From JBOCEF01 sp047610385 (lineage in GTDB: Bacteria > Pseudomonadota > Alphaproteobacteria > Rhodobacterales > Rhodobacteraceae), in assembly GCA_047610385.1 (NCBI GenBank), contig JBLGAC010000003.1, forward strand, positions 1-64,000: a DNA stretch of 64,000 nt. The letters run 5' to 3'. Under the pieces are notes generated by a model. That model did no database searches. It was not told where the DNA came from and saw nothing but the letters and a program-made list of their open reading frames with translations. Positions 1 to 8,748 of the stretch are shown here, piece by piece (position 1 is the stretch's first letter; every line of letters starts with the position of its first letter). The position numbers were made by a program, and so were the translations under genes.

Positions 1-43
1 CGCGGGCCGGGGCCGGGGCCGGGCAGGATTGGGGCCGGGGGCA

Positions 44-95
44 GGGCTGTGGGGTGGGGCTGTGGGGTAGGGCTGTGGGGTAGGGCTGTGGGGTA
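44..95. repeat. 13-bp G-rich tandem repeat, 4 copies
   Basis: Four head-to-tail copies of GGGCTGTGGGGTA begin at 44, 57, 70 and 83; the first ends in G instead of A. A partial fifth copy follows. The preceding 40 bases are also G-runs. Each copy carries two G-tracts of three to four, so the plus strand could in principle form G-quadruplexes. It lies just past the terminator of the OmpA-like gene and is in no gene. Confidence 0.85.
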
Positions 96-107
96 GGGCG
101 CAAACGA

Positions 108-138
108 AACCGCCCCGCGCTTAGGGCGCGGGGCGGTT
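108..138 (-). terminator. Intrinsic terminator of the OmpA-like gene
   Basis: A perfect 13-bp GC stem (108-120 with 126-138) encloses a 5-nt loop. Read on the minus strand it is followed by a T-rich stretch (TTTCGTTTG). It sits about 50 nt past the stop of the gene ending at 190. Confidence 0.75.
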
Positions 139-189
139 CCAGTTCAACGCCGGCGCGGACCGTTAGGTCTGCGCCGGAGTGTCAGCCGA

Positions 190-1014
190 TCACTCGGAGA
201 TGGCGATCGTGGCGCGACGGTTGCGCGGCTCACGAACGTTGTCGCCGGTGTCGACGGCCAGTTCGGTTTCCGAACGGCCGGCTTTGGTCACGTTGCCCAC
301 GGGCACGCCGGCAGTGGCGGCACGCGAGAGCAGCGCGCCCTCGACAGCGTTGGCGCGGCGTTCCGACAGGCCCTGATTGTAGGCGGCGGAGCCCACGGTG
401 TCGGTGTGACCGACGATCGAAACCAGCGGCTGCGCAAACGACTTCAGCGCGTCGACGACATCATCAACCACAGCCATGGCGGCGGTGGTCATGTTGGTTT
501 TGTCGAAGCCGAAGTAGACCACGTAGTCGCCCTCAACACCGATGCAGGCGCTGAGTGCGTCGTCGTACATCGCTTTGGCGTCGTCGGCCGAGATGCACGC
601 GAGCGCACCCTCAGACAGCGACTCGAGGTACTGATCCCAATAGGCCTGCGCCTTGGCGCAAGCAGCCGGGCGGGCGGAGGAATGCATCGCGATGGCATTC
701 TGAAGCTCAGCCAGACCGTCCGCGGACACGCCCAGATCGGCGGGCGACCACGGCGCGACGCCGCCGGAAGCCGCAGCCTGCGACTTGGCGATGTACGCGG
801 TCGCGTCCAGCCAGTTCACATCCTTGGTGGCCGAACGGGTGGCCAGCGCCTGATACTCACGCGCAAGGGCGGAGTTAAAGTCGCCGCCCGTGATCGACGA
901 GCCAAGGTAGTTTTCTGCGCTGAAGGTGCCACCGAGGTTGGCGCCCGGCAGTGCCGTGCAGCCGGCAACGGCGAGCGCCGAAACCGCCATGAACATACGG
1001 GAAACCGTTTTCAT
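190..1014 (-). CDS. OmpA-family outer-membrane lipoprotein
   Basis: 274 aa. The N-terminus is a lipoprotein signal: MKTVSRMF, a hydrophobic run, then the lipobox AVAGC with the acylated cysteine at residue 19. The middle (about 30-160) is not a domain I recognise. The last ~110 residues are an OmpA/MotB-type peptidoglycan-binding domain, with YFGFDKTNMT, then GHTDTVGS and LSERRANAV, the helix that contacts diaminopimelate. Such proteins anchor the outer membrane to peptidoglycan. It is monocistronic, with a terminator downstream and a long non-coding leader region upstream. The family is clear; the specific role is not. Confidence 0.9.
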   Translation of the reverse strand: MKTVSRMFMAVSALAVAGCTALPGANLGGTFSAENYLGSSITGGDFNSALAREYQALATRSATKDVNWLDATAYIAKSQAAASGGVAPWSPADLGVSADGLAELQNAIAMHSSARPAACAKAQAYWDQYLESLSEGALACISADDAKAMYDDALSACIGVEGDYVVYFGFDKTNMTTAAMAVVDDVVDALKSFAQPLVSIVGHTDTVGSAAYNQGLSERRANAVEGALLSRAATAGVPVGNVTKAGRSETELAVDTGDNVREPRNRRATIAISE

Positions 1015-1523
1015 CCCACTCTCCGTCTTTATTTCCGGCGCCTTAGCGCCTCAAGTTCTCGTTCCGCTCAGCTTCCGCTCGAATGGAAAGCTAGCCTAAG
1101 CCAAGGAATTGCATGAAACGCCCAGCGCATCAACATCATGCATAAGCGATGCTGGCCGGACGCCCATCCCCAACTGGATTAGTCACGCAATAACAACACT
1201 TCCCAGCCGGGACCCGATCCGTCGAAAATCAGATTATCCCCAGAACGCGCCCAATTGCACGTTTTCCCTTGGGGTTCGTGGCGAATGGGCCGAAATTCAA
1301 TCGAATTGAGGCGAATTTGCAGCACGAAAAGCGATCTGCTGATTCTCTCTCAAGGCGAATTGGTCGCAGCCAGAAGCTGCCTCGCAGGCCCGGTGGGCAG
1401 CCATTTTGCGGGTTTGGGCGGCAGAATCGCGCCGCCGCGAAGCGCAAACATGCAAACGCCGCGCGAAGCATGGCTCCGCGCGGCGTGTGTGTCTTATTCG
1501 GCGCGCCCGTCGGGGCGGATCGG
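1015..1523. other. Intergenic region upstream of the OmpA-like gene
   Basis: About 500 bp without a credible gene. It should carry the promoter of the minus-strand OmpA-like gene. The stretch around 1285-1335 is AT-richer than its surroundings. Its left-hand neighbour's ribosome site is a weak GGAG-like sequence near 1020. The terminator of the next gene lies at 1456-1486. Short reading frames here lack ribosome sites and recognisable products. Confidence 0.6.
1456..1486 (-). terminator. Terminator-like hairpin after ETF-QO
   Basis: A 10-bp perfect stem (1456-1465 with 1477-1486) with an 11-nt loop, followed on the minus strand by GTTTGCATGTTTG. It lies about 40 nt past the stop of the ETF-QO gene. 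The T-tract is weak, so termination may be partial. Confidence 0.55.
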
Positions 1524-3182
1524 TCACATGTTGGGGTAGTTTGGGCCTTCGCCGCCTTGGGGCGTGCGCCAGGTGATGTTCTGGCTCGGGTCCTTGATAT
1601 CGCAGGTTTTGCAGTGAACGCAGTTCTGCGCGTTGATCACAAAGCGTGGGTTCGACCCGTCCGCATCGCGCAGCACCTCGTAGACGCCCGCCGGGCAGTA
1701 GCGCTGCGCCGGCTCGGCAAACCGCTTCAGGTTGCGGGAGATCGGCAGCGACGGGTCTTCAAGATGCAGATGGCAGGGCTGCGCTTCGGCATGGTTGGTG
1801 AACGAGAACGCCACGTTGGTCAGCCGGTCAAAGGAAAGTTTGCCGTCCGGGCGTGGATAGTCCAGCACGGGGAAATTCGCGGCCTTGCCGGTGGACTCAG
1901 CGTCGGTCTTGCCGTGGGAAAGCGTGCCAAACAGCGGGCGCCCGATGATGGTGGAGCACCACATGTCCAGCCCGCCCAGCGCCAGCCCGCCCACCAGGCC
2001 AAACCGTGACCAGAGCGGTTTGACATTGCGCACCGGCCCCAGATCTTTGGCGATCGGGCCCGACCGCACGTCGGCGTCGTAATCCATCAGCTCATCGCCA
2101 GAGCGTCCCGCGCCGATGGCGGCAAACGCCGCCTCGGCCGCGGCTTTGCCCGACAGCATCGCGTTGTGATTGCCCTTGATGCGCGGCACGTTGACCATGC
2201 CCGCAGAACAGCCCAGCAGCGCGCCACCGGGAAACGCGAGCTTGGGCATGCCTTGCAGCCCGCCCTCAGCAATCGCGCGCGCGCCGTAGGCGATGCGTTT
2301 GCCGCCCGTCAGCACCTTGGCGATGGCTGCGTGATGCTTCCAGCGCTGGAATTCCATGTAGGGGTACAAATGCGGATTCTGATAGTTCAGATGGACCACG
2401 AAGCCCACATACACCTGATTGTTTTCAAGGTGATACATGAAGCCGCCGCCGCCAGCGTTTGACCCCAACGGCCAGCCCATCGTGTGCACGACCCGGCCAA
2501 GGTCGTGGTTCTCGGGCTTCACTTCCCAGATTTCCTTCATGCCCAGACCGTATTTCTGGACATCGGTGTCGCGGCTCAGATCGTATTTCGCGATCACCTG
2601 CTTGGCCAGGGATCCGCGCACGCCTTCGCCCAGCATCACGTATTTGCCGTGAAGCTCCATCCCCGGCTCATGGCCCGGTCCGGGGGTTCCGTCGGGGTTC
2701 AGGCCGAATTCGCCAGCGATCACGCCTTTGACTTCGCCGTTCTTGCCCCAGACCAGTTCCGAGCACGCCATGCCCGGAAAAATCTCAACGCCCATTTCCT
2801 CGGCTTGCTCAGCCATCCAGCGGCAGACATTCGCCATGGAGACGATGTAATTGCCGTGGTTGTTCATCAAAGGTGGCATCGGCCAGTTGGGGATGCGGAT
2901 GTCGCCAGCCTCGCCCAGGATCAGAAAATCATCGCTCACGACCTCAGTCTTGATCGGCGCGCCTTTTTCCTTCCAGTCGGGCATCAGGGCATTGAGCCCG
3001 CAGGGGTCCAGAACCGCGCCCGACAGGATATGCGCCCCGACTTCGGAGCCCTTTTCCAGCACAACCACGGAGATATCGTCTCCGCCCAGTTGCTTCAGGC
3101 GGATCGCAGCGCTCAGCCCCGCAGGGCCCGCGCCGACGATCACAACGTCATATTCCATCGACTCGCGTTGGGTCTCAGACAT
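1524..3182 (-). CDS. Electron transfer flavoprotein-ubiquinone oxidoreductase (ETF-QO)
   Basis: 552 aa, the usual length. The protein accepts electrons from reduced ETF, loaded by acyl-CoA and other flavin dehydrogenases, and passes them through FAD and a 4Fe-4S cluster to ubiquinone at the inner membrane. The FAD motif GAGPAG is at 17-22. The C-terminal ferredoxin-like cluster ligands are visible as C496, C521, C524 and C527 (NCVHCKTCDIKDP). The start is preceded by GGGAGGAGG at a good distance. It is divergent from the UDG gene; the etfAB genes are not in the window. The acyl-CoA dehydrogenase near 59 kb is the kind of enzyme that feeds it. Confidence 0.97.
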   Translation of the reverse strand: MSETQRESMEYDVVIVGAGPAGLSAAIRLKQLGGDDISVVVLEKGSEVGAHILSGAVLDPCGLNALMPDWKEKGAPIKTEVVSDDFLILGEAGDIRIPNWPMPPLMNNHGNYIVSMANVCRWMAEQAEEMGVEIFPGMACSELVWGKNGEVKGVIAGEFGLNPDGTPGPGHEPGMELHGKYVMLGEGVRGSLAKQVIAKYDLSRDTDVQKYGLGMKEIWEVKPENHDLGRVVHTMGWPLGSNAGGGGFMYHLENNQVYVGFVVHLNYQNPHLYPYMEFQRWKHHAAIAKVLTGGKRIAYGARAIAEGGLQGMPKLAFPGGALLGCSAGMVNVPRIKGNHNAMLSGKAAAEAAFAAIGAGRSGDELMDYDADVRSGPIAKDLGPVRNVKPLWSRFGLVGGLALGGLDMWCSTIIGRPLFGTLSHGKTDAESTGKAANFPVLDYPRPDGKLSFDRLTNVAFSFTNHAEAQPCHLHLEDPSLPISRNLKRFAEPAQRYCPAGVYEVLRDADGSNPRFVINAQNCVHCKTCDIKDPSQNITWRTPQGGEGPNYPNM

Positions 3183-3517
3183 GGGCCGGGCCTCCTCCCA
3201 AGGGAAGTTTGATGCAGTGCGTCACAGTTGGACCTAGACGGCGCGCGCCCGCCCGTCAATGCGCCAGCGTGGCGGCACGGGGGGCTTGGCCGTCGATCCC
3301 GGTGACGTGCGGAACGCTGTTTCACTAAATCCAAGATCGGCACCACGCAACATATCTACGCGCCATAAAGCAATGCAGTTCAAAATATGGATCAACATTA
3401 CGCTTACGTCAACGTAAATATCTTACGCCAGCGACCAGACGCCGCAATCGCCTGCCATCCGCGCCCTAGGGGCCACGCACCCTCGACGCCGCCGCGCTGG
3501 GTTGTAGACTGCGCGCC
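3183..3517. other. Divergent promoter region, ETF-QO / UDG
   Basis: 335 bp between divergent genes, so it must hold both promoters. The 3340-3425 part is markedly AT-richer (ATATGG, ATTACG, GTAAATATC), as expected of a promoter. No gene or strong hairpin was seen. Confidence 0.5.
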
Positions 3518-4372
3518 ATGACCGGCACTGATCCCTTTCGCGGCGACATCGACCTGTGGCCCCGCGACGCGTTGCTCGCGGCCTTGGCGCAGCAGGTCGA
3601 TGCGGGCGTGTTCGACACGCTCGAAGGCGCGCCCATTGACCGGTTCGCCGCCAGCGATGCAGCTGCTGAGGCCGCCCGTGCCCGCGCCGATCAGCGCGCG
3701 CCCGCCGCCATCAAGACCCCCGCCAAAATGATGCGCGCGCCGGAGCCTGAGCCCGCGCCCAAGGTCGCCGCGGGTCTGGCCGCGTGCGCCCATGACCTGC
3801 CCGCCCTGCTTGCTGCCGTTCAGGGGTTTGAACGCTGCGCGTTGCGTGAGGGGGCCAAATCCACCGTCTTCGCCGACGGGCTGGCCGGCGCGCGGGTGAT
3901 GATCATCGGCGAGGCACCGGGCCGCGATGAGGACCGTGAGGGCAAGCCATTTGTCGGTCGCCCGGGCGCGCTGCTGGACCGGATGATGGCGGCGATCGGG
4001 CTGTCACGCGGCGCAGCCGACCCTGCCGAGGCAGTTTATCTCACCAACCTTTCGCCTTGGCGCCCGCTGGAAAACCGCCAGCCCTCAGCCGAAGAAGCCG
4101 CGATGCTGGTGCCGTTCCTTGTGCGCCATATCGAACTGGCGCGGCCTGAATTTCTGCTGCTGATGGGCAGCGGCCCGTGGAAGGCGTTGATGCAGACCGA
4201 TGTCGGCATCACCCGCGCCCGTGGCCGCTGGACCCGGTGGCGCGGCATCCCGCTGATGCCCACCTTCCACCCCGCCGATCTGCTGCGCACCCCGGCCCGC
4301 AAACGCGAGGCATGGCTGGACCTGCAACGCCTGCGCGCAGCCCTGGGCGGCGAGACCCCGCCAAACGCCTGA
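3518..4372 (+). CDS. Uracil-DNA glycosylase, family 4-like, lacking most Fe-S ligands
   Basis: 284 aa. Removes uracil from DNA as the first step of base excision repair. The catalytic motifs are clear: GEAPGRDED at 131-139 and HPADLLR at 251-257. The first ~90 residues are an Ala/Pro-rich extension. Family 4 enzymes normally hold a 4Fe-4S cluster with four cysteines. Here the first of the CxxC pair is F104 (only C107 remains), the third ligand position is W181 in LSPWRPL, and the fourth is aliphatic (AAMLVPF). The cluster is therefore probably absent. The gene is followed 24 nt later by moaB and is probably co-transcribed with it. Confidence 0.9.
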   Translation: MTGTDPFRGDIDLWPRDALLAALAQQVDAGVFDTLEGAPIDRFAASDAAAEAARARADQRAPAAIKTPAKMMRAPEPEPAPKVAAGLAACAHDLPALLAAVQGFERCALREGAKSTVFADGLAGARVMIIGEAPGRDEDREGKPFVGRPGALLDRMMAAIGLSRGAADPAEAVYLTNLSPWRPLENRQPSAEEAAMLVPFLVRHIELARPEFLLLMGSGPWKALMQTDVGITRARGRWTRWRGIPLMPTFHPADLLRTPARKREAWLDLQRLRAALGGETPPNA

Positions 4373-4396
4373 GCCCCAACCTGACCGGAGCCGATC

Positions 4397-4939
4397 ATGA
4401 GCCGCATCGATCTATCCCGCCCATTCCAACCGATGCGCATCGCGGTGCTGACGGTTTCGGACACACGGGCGCTGGCGGATGACCGCTCTGGCGACACGCT
4501 GGTCAAACGGCTTGAGGGCGCGGGACATGGTCTGGCGGACCGTGCCATCGTGATTGATGACCGCGCGCTGATCGCGGATCAGCTGCGGGTTTGGGCGGCG
4601 GATCCCGCGATCGACGCGATCATCTCCACCGGGGGCACCGGGCTGACCGGCCGCGACGTGACCGTTGAGGCCCATCGCGACGTCTATGAAAAGGAAATCG
4701 ACGCTTTCGCCACGATTTTCGCGCTGGTCAGCTATCAAAAAATCGGCACCTCGGCGGTGCAAAGCCGCGCCTGTGCGGGCGTCGCCAAAGGCACCTACAT
4801 CTTTGCGCTGCCCGGCAGCCCGGGTGCCTGCAAGGACGCGTGGGATGAAATCCTCGTGAAGCAGTTCGATTACCGCCACATGCCCTGCAATTTCGTTGAA
4901 ATCATGCCCCGGCTTGAGGAACACTTGCGCCGCAAATAG
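4397..4939 (+). CDS. moaB: Molybdenum cofactor biosynthesis protein MoaB
   Basis: 180 aa. A MoaB/Mog-type protein that adenylylates molybdopterin during molybdenum cofactor assembly in the cytoplasm. The family fingerprint is complete: AVLTVSDTR near the N-terminus, then ISTGGTGLTGRDVT in the molybdopterin-binding loop and FALPGSPGACKDAWD. CCGGAG lies upstream at the right spacing. It follows the UDG gene by 24 nt, an arrangement that suggests one transcript. No other moa or moe genes are in the window. Confidence 0.95.
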   Translation: MSRIDLSRPFQPMRIAVLTVSDTRALADDRSGDTLVKRLEGAGHGLADRAIVIDDRALIADQLRVWAADPAIDAIISTGGTGLTGRDVTVEAHRDVYEKEIDAFATIFALVSYQKIGTSAVQSRACAGVAKGTYIFALPGSPGACKDAWDEILVKQFDYRHMPCNFVEIMPRLEEHLRRK

Positions 4940-5023
4940 GCCCTCGCCGGGCGGCAATCTGGCGCGGCGCCATTGGCCACCCGCGCTGGCCCGGGCATTG
5001 AACCCGGCCGCCTGCCACGTGCC

Positions 5024-5046
5024 CATTTTCTTCGCCGAAGAAAATG
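5024..5046. repeat. AT-rich perfect palindrome between convergent genes
   Basis: Ten-base arms CATTTTCTTC (5024-5033) and GAAGAAAATG (5037-5046) pair perfectly around GCC. It stands out as an AT-rich island in GC-rich DNA and lies between the convergent moaB and penicillin-acylase genes, so it could end either transcript. A similar element follows lutC at 58256-58278. Confidence 0.75.
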
Positions 5047-5074
5047 ACGCGCGCCCAGTTGTGGGCGCTGCGCC

Positions 5075-7645
5075 CTATTTGGGTGCCTTGCGCAGCACAG
5101 ACACCCCCAGCGCCCCCGCCGCCGCATGGCCGGGGGACAGCGACATGCGCACCAGATCGCCGCGCTGCCACAGCTCTGAAAGATCGTCGTAGTGGCGCGA
5201 CAATGGATGGCCGCTTTGCCCCGTCGCGGTGATGAACATTGAGGCGTCCGGGTCCGCGAAATCCACCACCATCCGGTAGCCTGCGCCATGGATGGCGGCG
5301 TGCGGGGTCTCGCCCTTGCCGCGGCTTTGGGCGCGCAGCAGGGTGAAATCGCCGCCGGACATCTGATGCTCGATGTCCGAGACGATCCGTGCGATCGGGT
5401 TGCGGGTCAGCACGTCATTGCGGTGGATGCCGCGATGGGCCTCGCCCCAGCGCCAGCCTTCGGGGGCGGCACCGTAAGCCTCCGACAGCCGCGCCAGCGC
5501 GTCATCCAACGCCAGGGCTGCGATGTCGCCGCAGGTTTCGACCTTGGGCGTCTTGTTCACGTCGCACCAGATGCCAGCGTCGTCGATGTTGCGGAACACC
5601 CGCTCCACAAACACCGGCTGGGGGCCCTCCACATAGGAAATCAGCGGCCCAAGCTCATCCTCGGCCAGCCTGATGGTCAGGCGCCGCATCCATTCGGCAA
5701 AGATCAGCGGTTCGGGCGCATGGGCCGACATTTCCCCGTTCCAATCGCCGAGCATGTCCAGCGCCCGGTCGCGCAGCGCCGCCGCCGGGTCTGAGGGCGC
5801 CGCCCCCCCCGCCCACCACATGTCGCGCGCAATCAGCGGCAGGACCGCGCGGGCCATTTCCGACACCGCGTCCGATTGCAGCGCCTGCGCGCTGTCGCGG
5901 GTGTGAAATTCGCGCGCCGAAAGTTGCCGGTCCAGCCGCACGATGCGGTACGCATCCCCCCAGCGATGGGTGATGTGGCGCGGAAAAGGCGCGTCGGTGG
6001 TGCGGTTGTTGGTGTTGGCCACGGCGCCTGAGGCGGGGCGCATCACGCGCGGGTTTTCCGCGGGCGCGATCCAGCCCTGCCAATCGCCCGCCGCGATCCA
6101 GCCCGGCGTCGGCAGCCGCCCCTGGGATGGGCTGTCCGGGCTGCGCAGCGGCACGCGCCCGGCCACCACCATCCCGACATCGCGCGCGTCGGCCATGGTC
6201 ACGTTCATGCCCGGCGCGGTCAGCATGACCGCCGCGGCCTCGCCATCATCGATCGACCGCGACATCATCAGTGCCAGCGCGGCGGACAGGCTGGTGTCGT
6301 CCTCCCACAGCGCGGTCCAGCTGAGGGCAGCGACATGGCCCGCAGGCGTGACCACACCGACCCCGAAATGATCGGGCGCCAGCACGGGGCCGTGGCGGGT
6401 GGCGCGCAGCTCAATTTCCTCGGACTTGCCATCGGGCAGGGCGATCACCTCGCGGCGCGTGGTGAAGGGCTGCGATCCGTCTGGCGTCAGGTAGCGGGAC
6501 GGATCGGCAGGGTCGATCTTTTCGATATAAAGATCTGCGTCGTCGATATAGGCCGCGGTCAGCCCCCAGGCGAGGTCGGGATTGCGGCCCATCAAATGCA
6601 CCGGCATGCCGGGAATGGTCGCGCCGATCACGCCGAACGGGCCGTCGGGGCGCGGAAAGTCCAGATGCGCCAGATACCACATGGTCGGGGCTGAGAACGG
6701 CATATGCGGGTCGTTCGCCAAAATCGGCGCGCCCGCTGCCGCGCGCTCAGGCGCCAAGGCCCAGGCGTTTGATGCGCCTGCCTGATCGACGGGCGGGAAC
6801 AGGCCGGGCATCACCGCGCTGCGGGCATCGTCGGGGTGGGTTTGCGGTGCGGGGCTGCTGGCCATCAGCGCCGACAGCCACGCCAATGCCGGGTCGTGGG
6901 TCGGCGCACGCGACGCCACATCGACGCCCGGAATGTTGAGGGCGGCGAACTCCGTCGCCTCAATCAAGGCGGGCGAGGGCGGGTCCGACAGGATGTCGCG
7001 CAGCCGCGCCGCTGGCAGCCGCAGGGCCAGTGCGGCGCGGCGCACCTCGGCCTCAGCCTGATCGGACAGGCGCATGGCCATCAGCTTGCCGATCGACAGG
7101 CTGTCAGCCGGGGTCCAGGGCGTCAGCGCGCCGCCGAACATAAAGAATTCAGGGGCGCCGCGGCCCAATGCCTCGTCCTGCACGGCCTGAATGCGCGCGT
7201 TCACCCCGGCGGCATAGGCGATCAGCGCGGTCTGCATTGCGGGCGTCTGATGCTTGATCCCCGCGCGCGCCAGCCGGTGCAGATCAAGGGCGCGCATCCG
7301 CCGGTCAAACGGCAGGGCCGCGGCGCCGAACAGCTCTGCCAGCCGTCCCTGGGCGGCGCGGCGCGCCAGTTCCATCTGCCACAGGCGGTCTGTGGCATGG
7401 GCAAACCCGAGGCCGAAGAAAACGTCGCCATCGGTCGCCCCACTGATATGCGGCGTCGCGGCGGCGTCGCGCACGATGCGCACATCGGCGGTCGGCCACG
7501 CGCCGGGGGCCAGATCGAAATCCCGGTCATAATCAGGCAGGGACCCCGCAACCAGCGTCCAGGCCAGCGCCAGTCCGACCACCGCCAATGCGGCGAGGGC
7601 TGCGAAGATCCGCACCAGCCAGGTGAAGATCAAGGAAAGCGACAT
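5075..7645 (-). CDS. Penicillin acylase family N-terminal nucleophile hydrolase
   Basis: 856 aa, a normal length for the unprocessed precursor. Family members cleave themselves into alpha and beta chains; the new N-terminal serine of the beta chain then hydrolyses amide bonds such as those in beta-lactams, acyl-homoserine lactones or other N-acyl compounds. An N-terminal hydrophobic segment (about 8-34) directs it to the membrane or periplasm. The likely cleavage site is G290-A291/S292 (GASNAWAL), giving Ser292 as nucleophile, followed by LANDPHM. The conserved NNRTTDAPFP region lies further on. It is convergent with moaB. The substrate cannot be read from the sequence; quorum-signal acylase is one possibility. 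Confidence 0.92.
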   Translation of the reverse strand: MSLSLIFTWLVRIFAALAALAVVGLALAWTLVAGSLPDYDRDFDLAPGAWPTADVRIVRDAAATPHISGATDGDVFFGLGFAHATDRLWQMELARRAAQGRLAELFGAAALPFDRRMRALDLHRLARAGIKHQTPAMQTALIAYAAGVNARIQAVQDEALGRGAPEFFMFGGALTPWTPADSLSIGKLMAMRLSDQAEAEVRRAALALRLPAARLRDILSDPPSPALIEATEFAALNIPGVDVASRAPTHDPALAWLSALMASSPAPQTHPDDARSAVMPGLFPPVDQAGASNAWALAPERAAAGAPILANDPHMPFSAPTMWYLAHLDFPRPDGPFGVIGATIPGMPVHLMGRNPDLAWGLTAAYIDDADLYIEKIDPADPSRYLTPDGSQPFTTRREVIALPDGKSEEIELRATRHGPVLAPDHFGVGVVTPAGHVAALSWTALWEDDTSLSAALALMMSRSIDDGEAAAVMLTAPGMNVTMADARDVGMVVAGRVPLRSPDSPSQGRLPTPGWIAAGDWQGWIAPAENPRVMRPASGAVANTNNRTTDAPFPRHITHRWGDAYRIVRLDRQLSAREFHTRDSAQALQSDAVSEMARAVLPLIARDMWWAGGAAPSDPAAALRDRALDMLGDWNGEMSAHAPEPLIFAEWMRRLTIRLAEDELGPLISYVEGPQPVFVERVFRNIDDAGIWCDVNKTPKVETCGDIAALALDDALARLSEAYGAAPEGWRWGEAHRGIHRNDVLTRNPIARIVSDIEHQMSGGDFTLLRAQSRGKGETPHAAIHGAGYRMVVDFADPDASMFITATGQSGHPLSRHYDDLSELWQRGDLVRMSLSPGHAAAGALGVSVLRKAPK

Positions 7646-7813
7646 GCGTGGAACCTCCGGGGGCGCGGATCAAGGGATGCAGCAGCCGATCCGCACGCTT
7701 GACCTGACCATTGGTGCGCGTCAGTTTCCACCCCTTAAGGCCGCTCATGCGGCGAAAATGTGCCTGCGTCAACGTGATCGGCGGCGAAGGCAAAGCTGAG
7801 GAGACGGAACGTC

Positions 7814-8677
7814 ATGGCGAAATGCGCATTCATCGGGCTGGGCGTGATGGGGTATCCGATGGCGGGCCATCTGGTCGCTGCGGGTCACGACGTCACGGTT
7901 TACAACCGCACCGCGGCCAAGGCCCATGCTTGGGTGGACCAGCATGGTGGCAAGGCGGCGCTGACCCCCTCCGCCGCGGCTGAGGGCGCTGAATTCGTCT
8001 TTGCCTGCGTCGGCAATGACGATGATCTGCGCCAGGTGATGCTGGGCGATGGTGGTGCCCTGGAGGCGCTGCATGACGGCGCGGTGATCATCGATTGCAC
8101 CACCGCATCCGCCGAAGTCGCGCGAGAGATGCACGCCCATGCCGCCGCGCATGGCGCAGGCTTTATCGACGCGCCGGTGTCGGGCGGGCAGGCGGGCGCG
8201 GTGGCTGGGCAGCTGACGGTGATGTGCGGCGGCGACAGGCCCGAATATGATCGGGCAGAGCCGGTGATCATGGCCTTTGCCAAGGCCAGCAAGCTGATGG
8301 GCGGATCGGGGTCGGGCCAGATCACCAAGATGGTCAACCAGATCTGCATCGCCGGATTGCTGCAGGGCCTGTCCGAAGGCATCGCCTTTGCGCAAAAGGC
8401 CGGGCTTGACCCCAAAGAGGTGGTGGAGGCGATCTCCAAAGGTGCCGCCGGGTCGTGGCAGATGGAGAACCGCTATGCCACCATGGCTGACGATGAATTT
8501 GAATTCGGCTTTGCGGTGGACTGGATGCGCAAGGATCTGGGCATCTGCCTGGCTGAGGCGCGCAGCAATGGCGCATCCTTGCCGGTCACCGCGCTGGTGG
8601 ACCAGTTCTATGGCGAAGTGCAGGGCATGGGCGGCGGGCGCTGGGACACATCAAGCCTGGTGAAGCGCCTGCGCTGA
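7814..8677 (+). CDS. NAD(P)-dependent beta-hydroxyacid dehydrogenase (3-hydroxyisobutyrate dehydrogenase family)
   Basis: 287 aa. Oxidises or reduces a beta-hydroxyacid using NAD(P). The Rossmann motif is GLGVMG at 8-13, the substrate-binding motif is DAPVSGG at 119-125, and the catalytic lysine is K172 in GQITKMVNQ. These place it in the family of 3-hydroxyisobutyrate dehydrogenase and tartronate semialdehyde reductase; the true substrate is not fixed by these motifs. It is followed by a strong bidirectional terminator. The start has GGAGACGG upstream. Confidence 0.9.
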   Translation: MAKCAFIGLGVMGYPMAGHLVAAGHDVTVYNRTAAKAHAWVDQHGGKAALTPSAAAEGAEFVFACVGNDDDLRQVMLGDGGALEALHDGAVIIDCTTASAEVAREMHAHAAAHGAGFIDAPVSGGQAGAVAGQLTVMCGGDRPEYDRAEPVIMAFAKASKLMGGSGSGQITKMVNQICIAGLLQGLSEGIAFAQKAGLDPKEVVEAISKGAAGSWQMENRYATMADDEFEFGFAVDWMRKDLGICLAEARSNGASLPVTALVDQFYGEVQGMGGGRWDTSSLVKRLR

Positions 8678-8699
8678 GGCCTGCGCGGGCCCCGGACAT

Positions 8700-8730
8700 G
8701 CAAAAGGGCCCCGCGGGGGGGCCCTTTTGC
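8700..8730. terminator. Bidirectional intrinsic terminator
   Basis: A perfect 12-bp stem, GCAAAAGGGCCC at 8700-8711 with its complement at 8719-8730, so both strands run from a G/C stem into a T-rich flank. It sits between two convergent genes and should stop both. Confidence 0.9.
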
Positions 8731-8748
8731 TGCGCACGCCGCCTGCGA

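Noticed and set aside
6836..7702. A 288-codon plus-strand frame over the penicillin-acylase gene
   Set aside because: Shadow of the minus-strand gene, whose catalytic SNAWAL and other motifs are intact.
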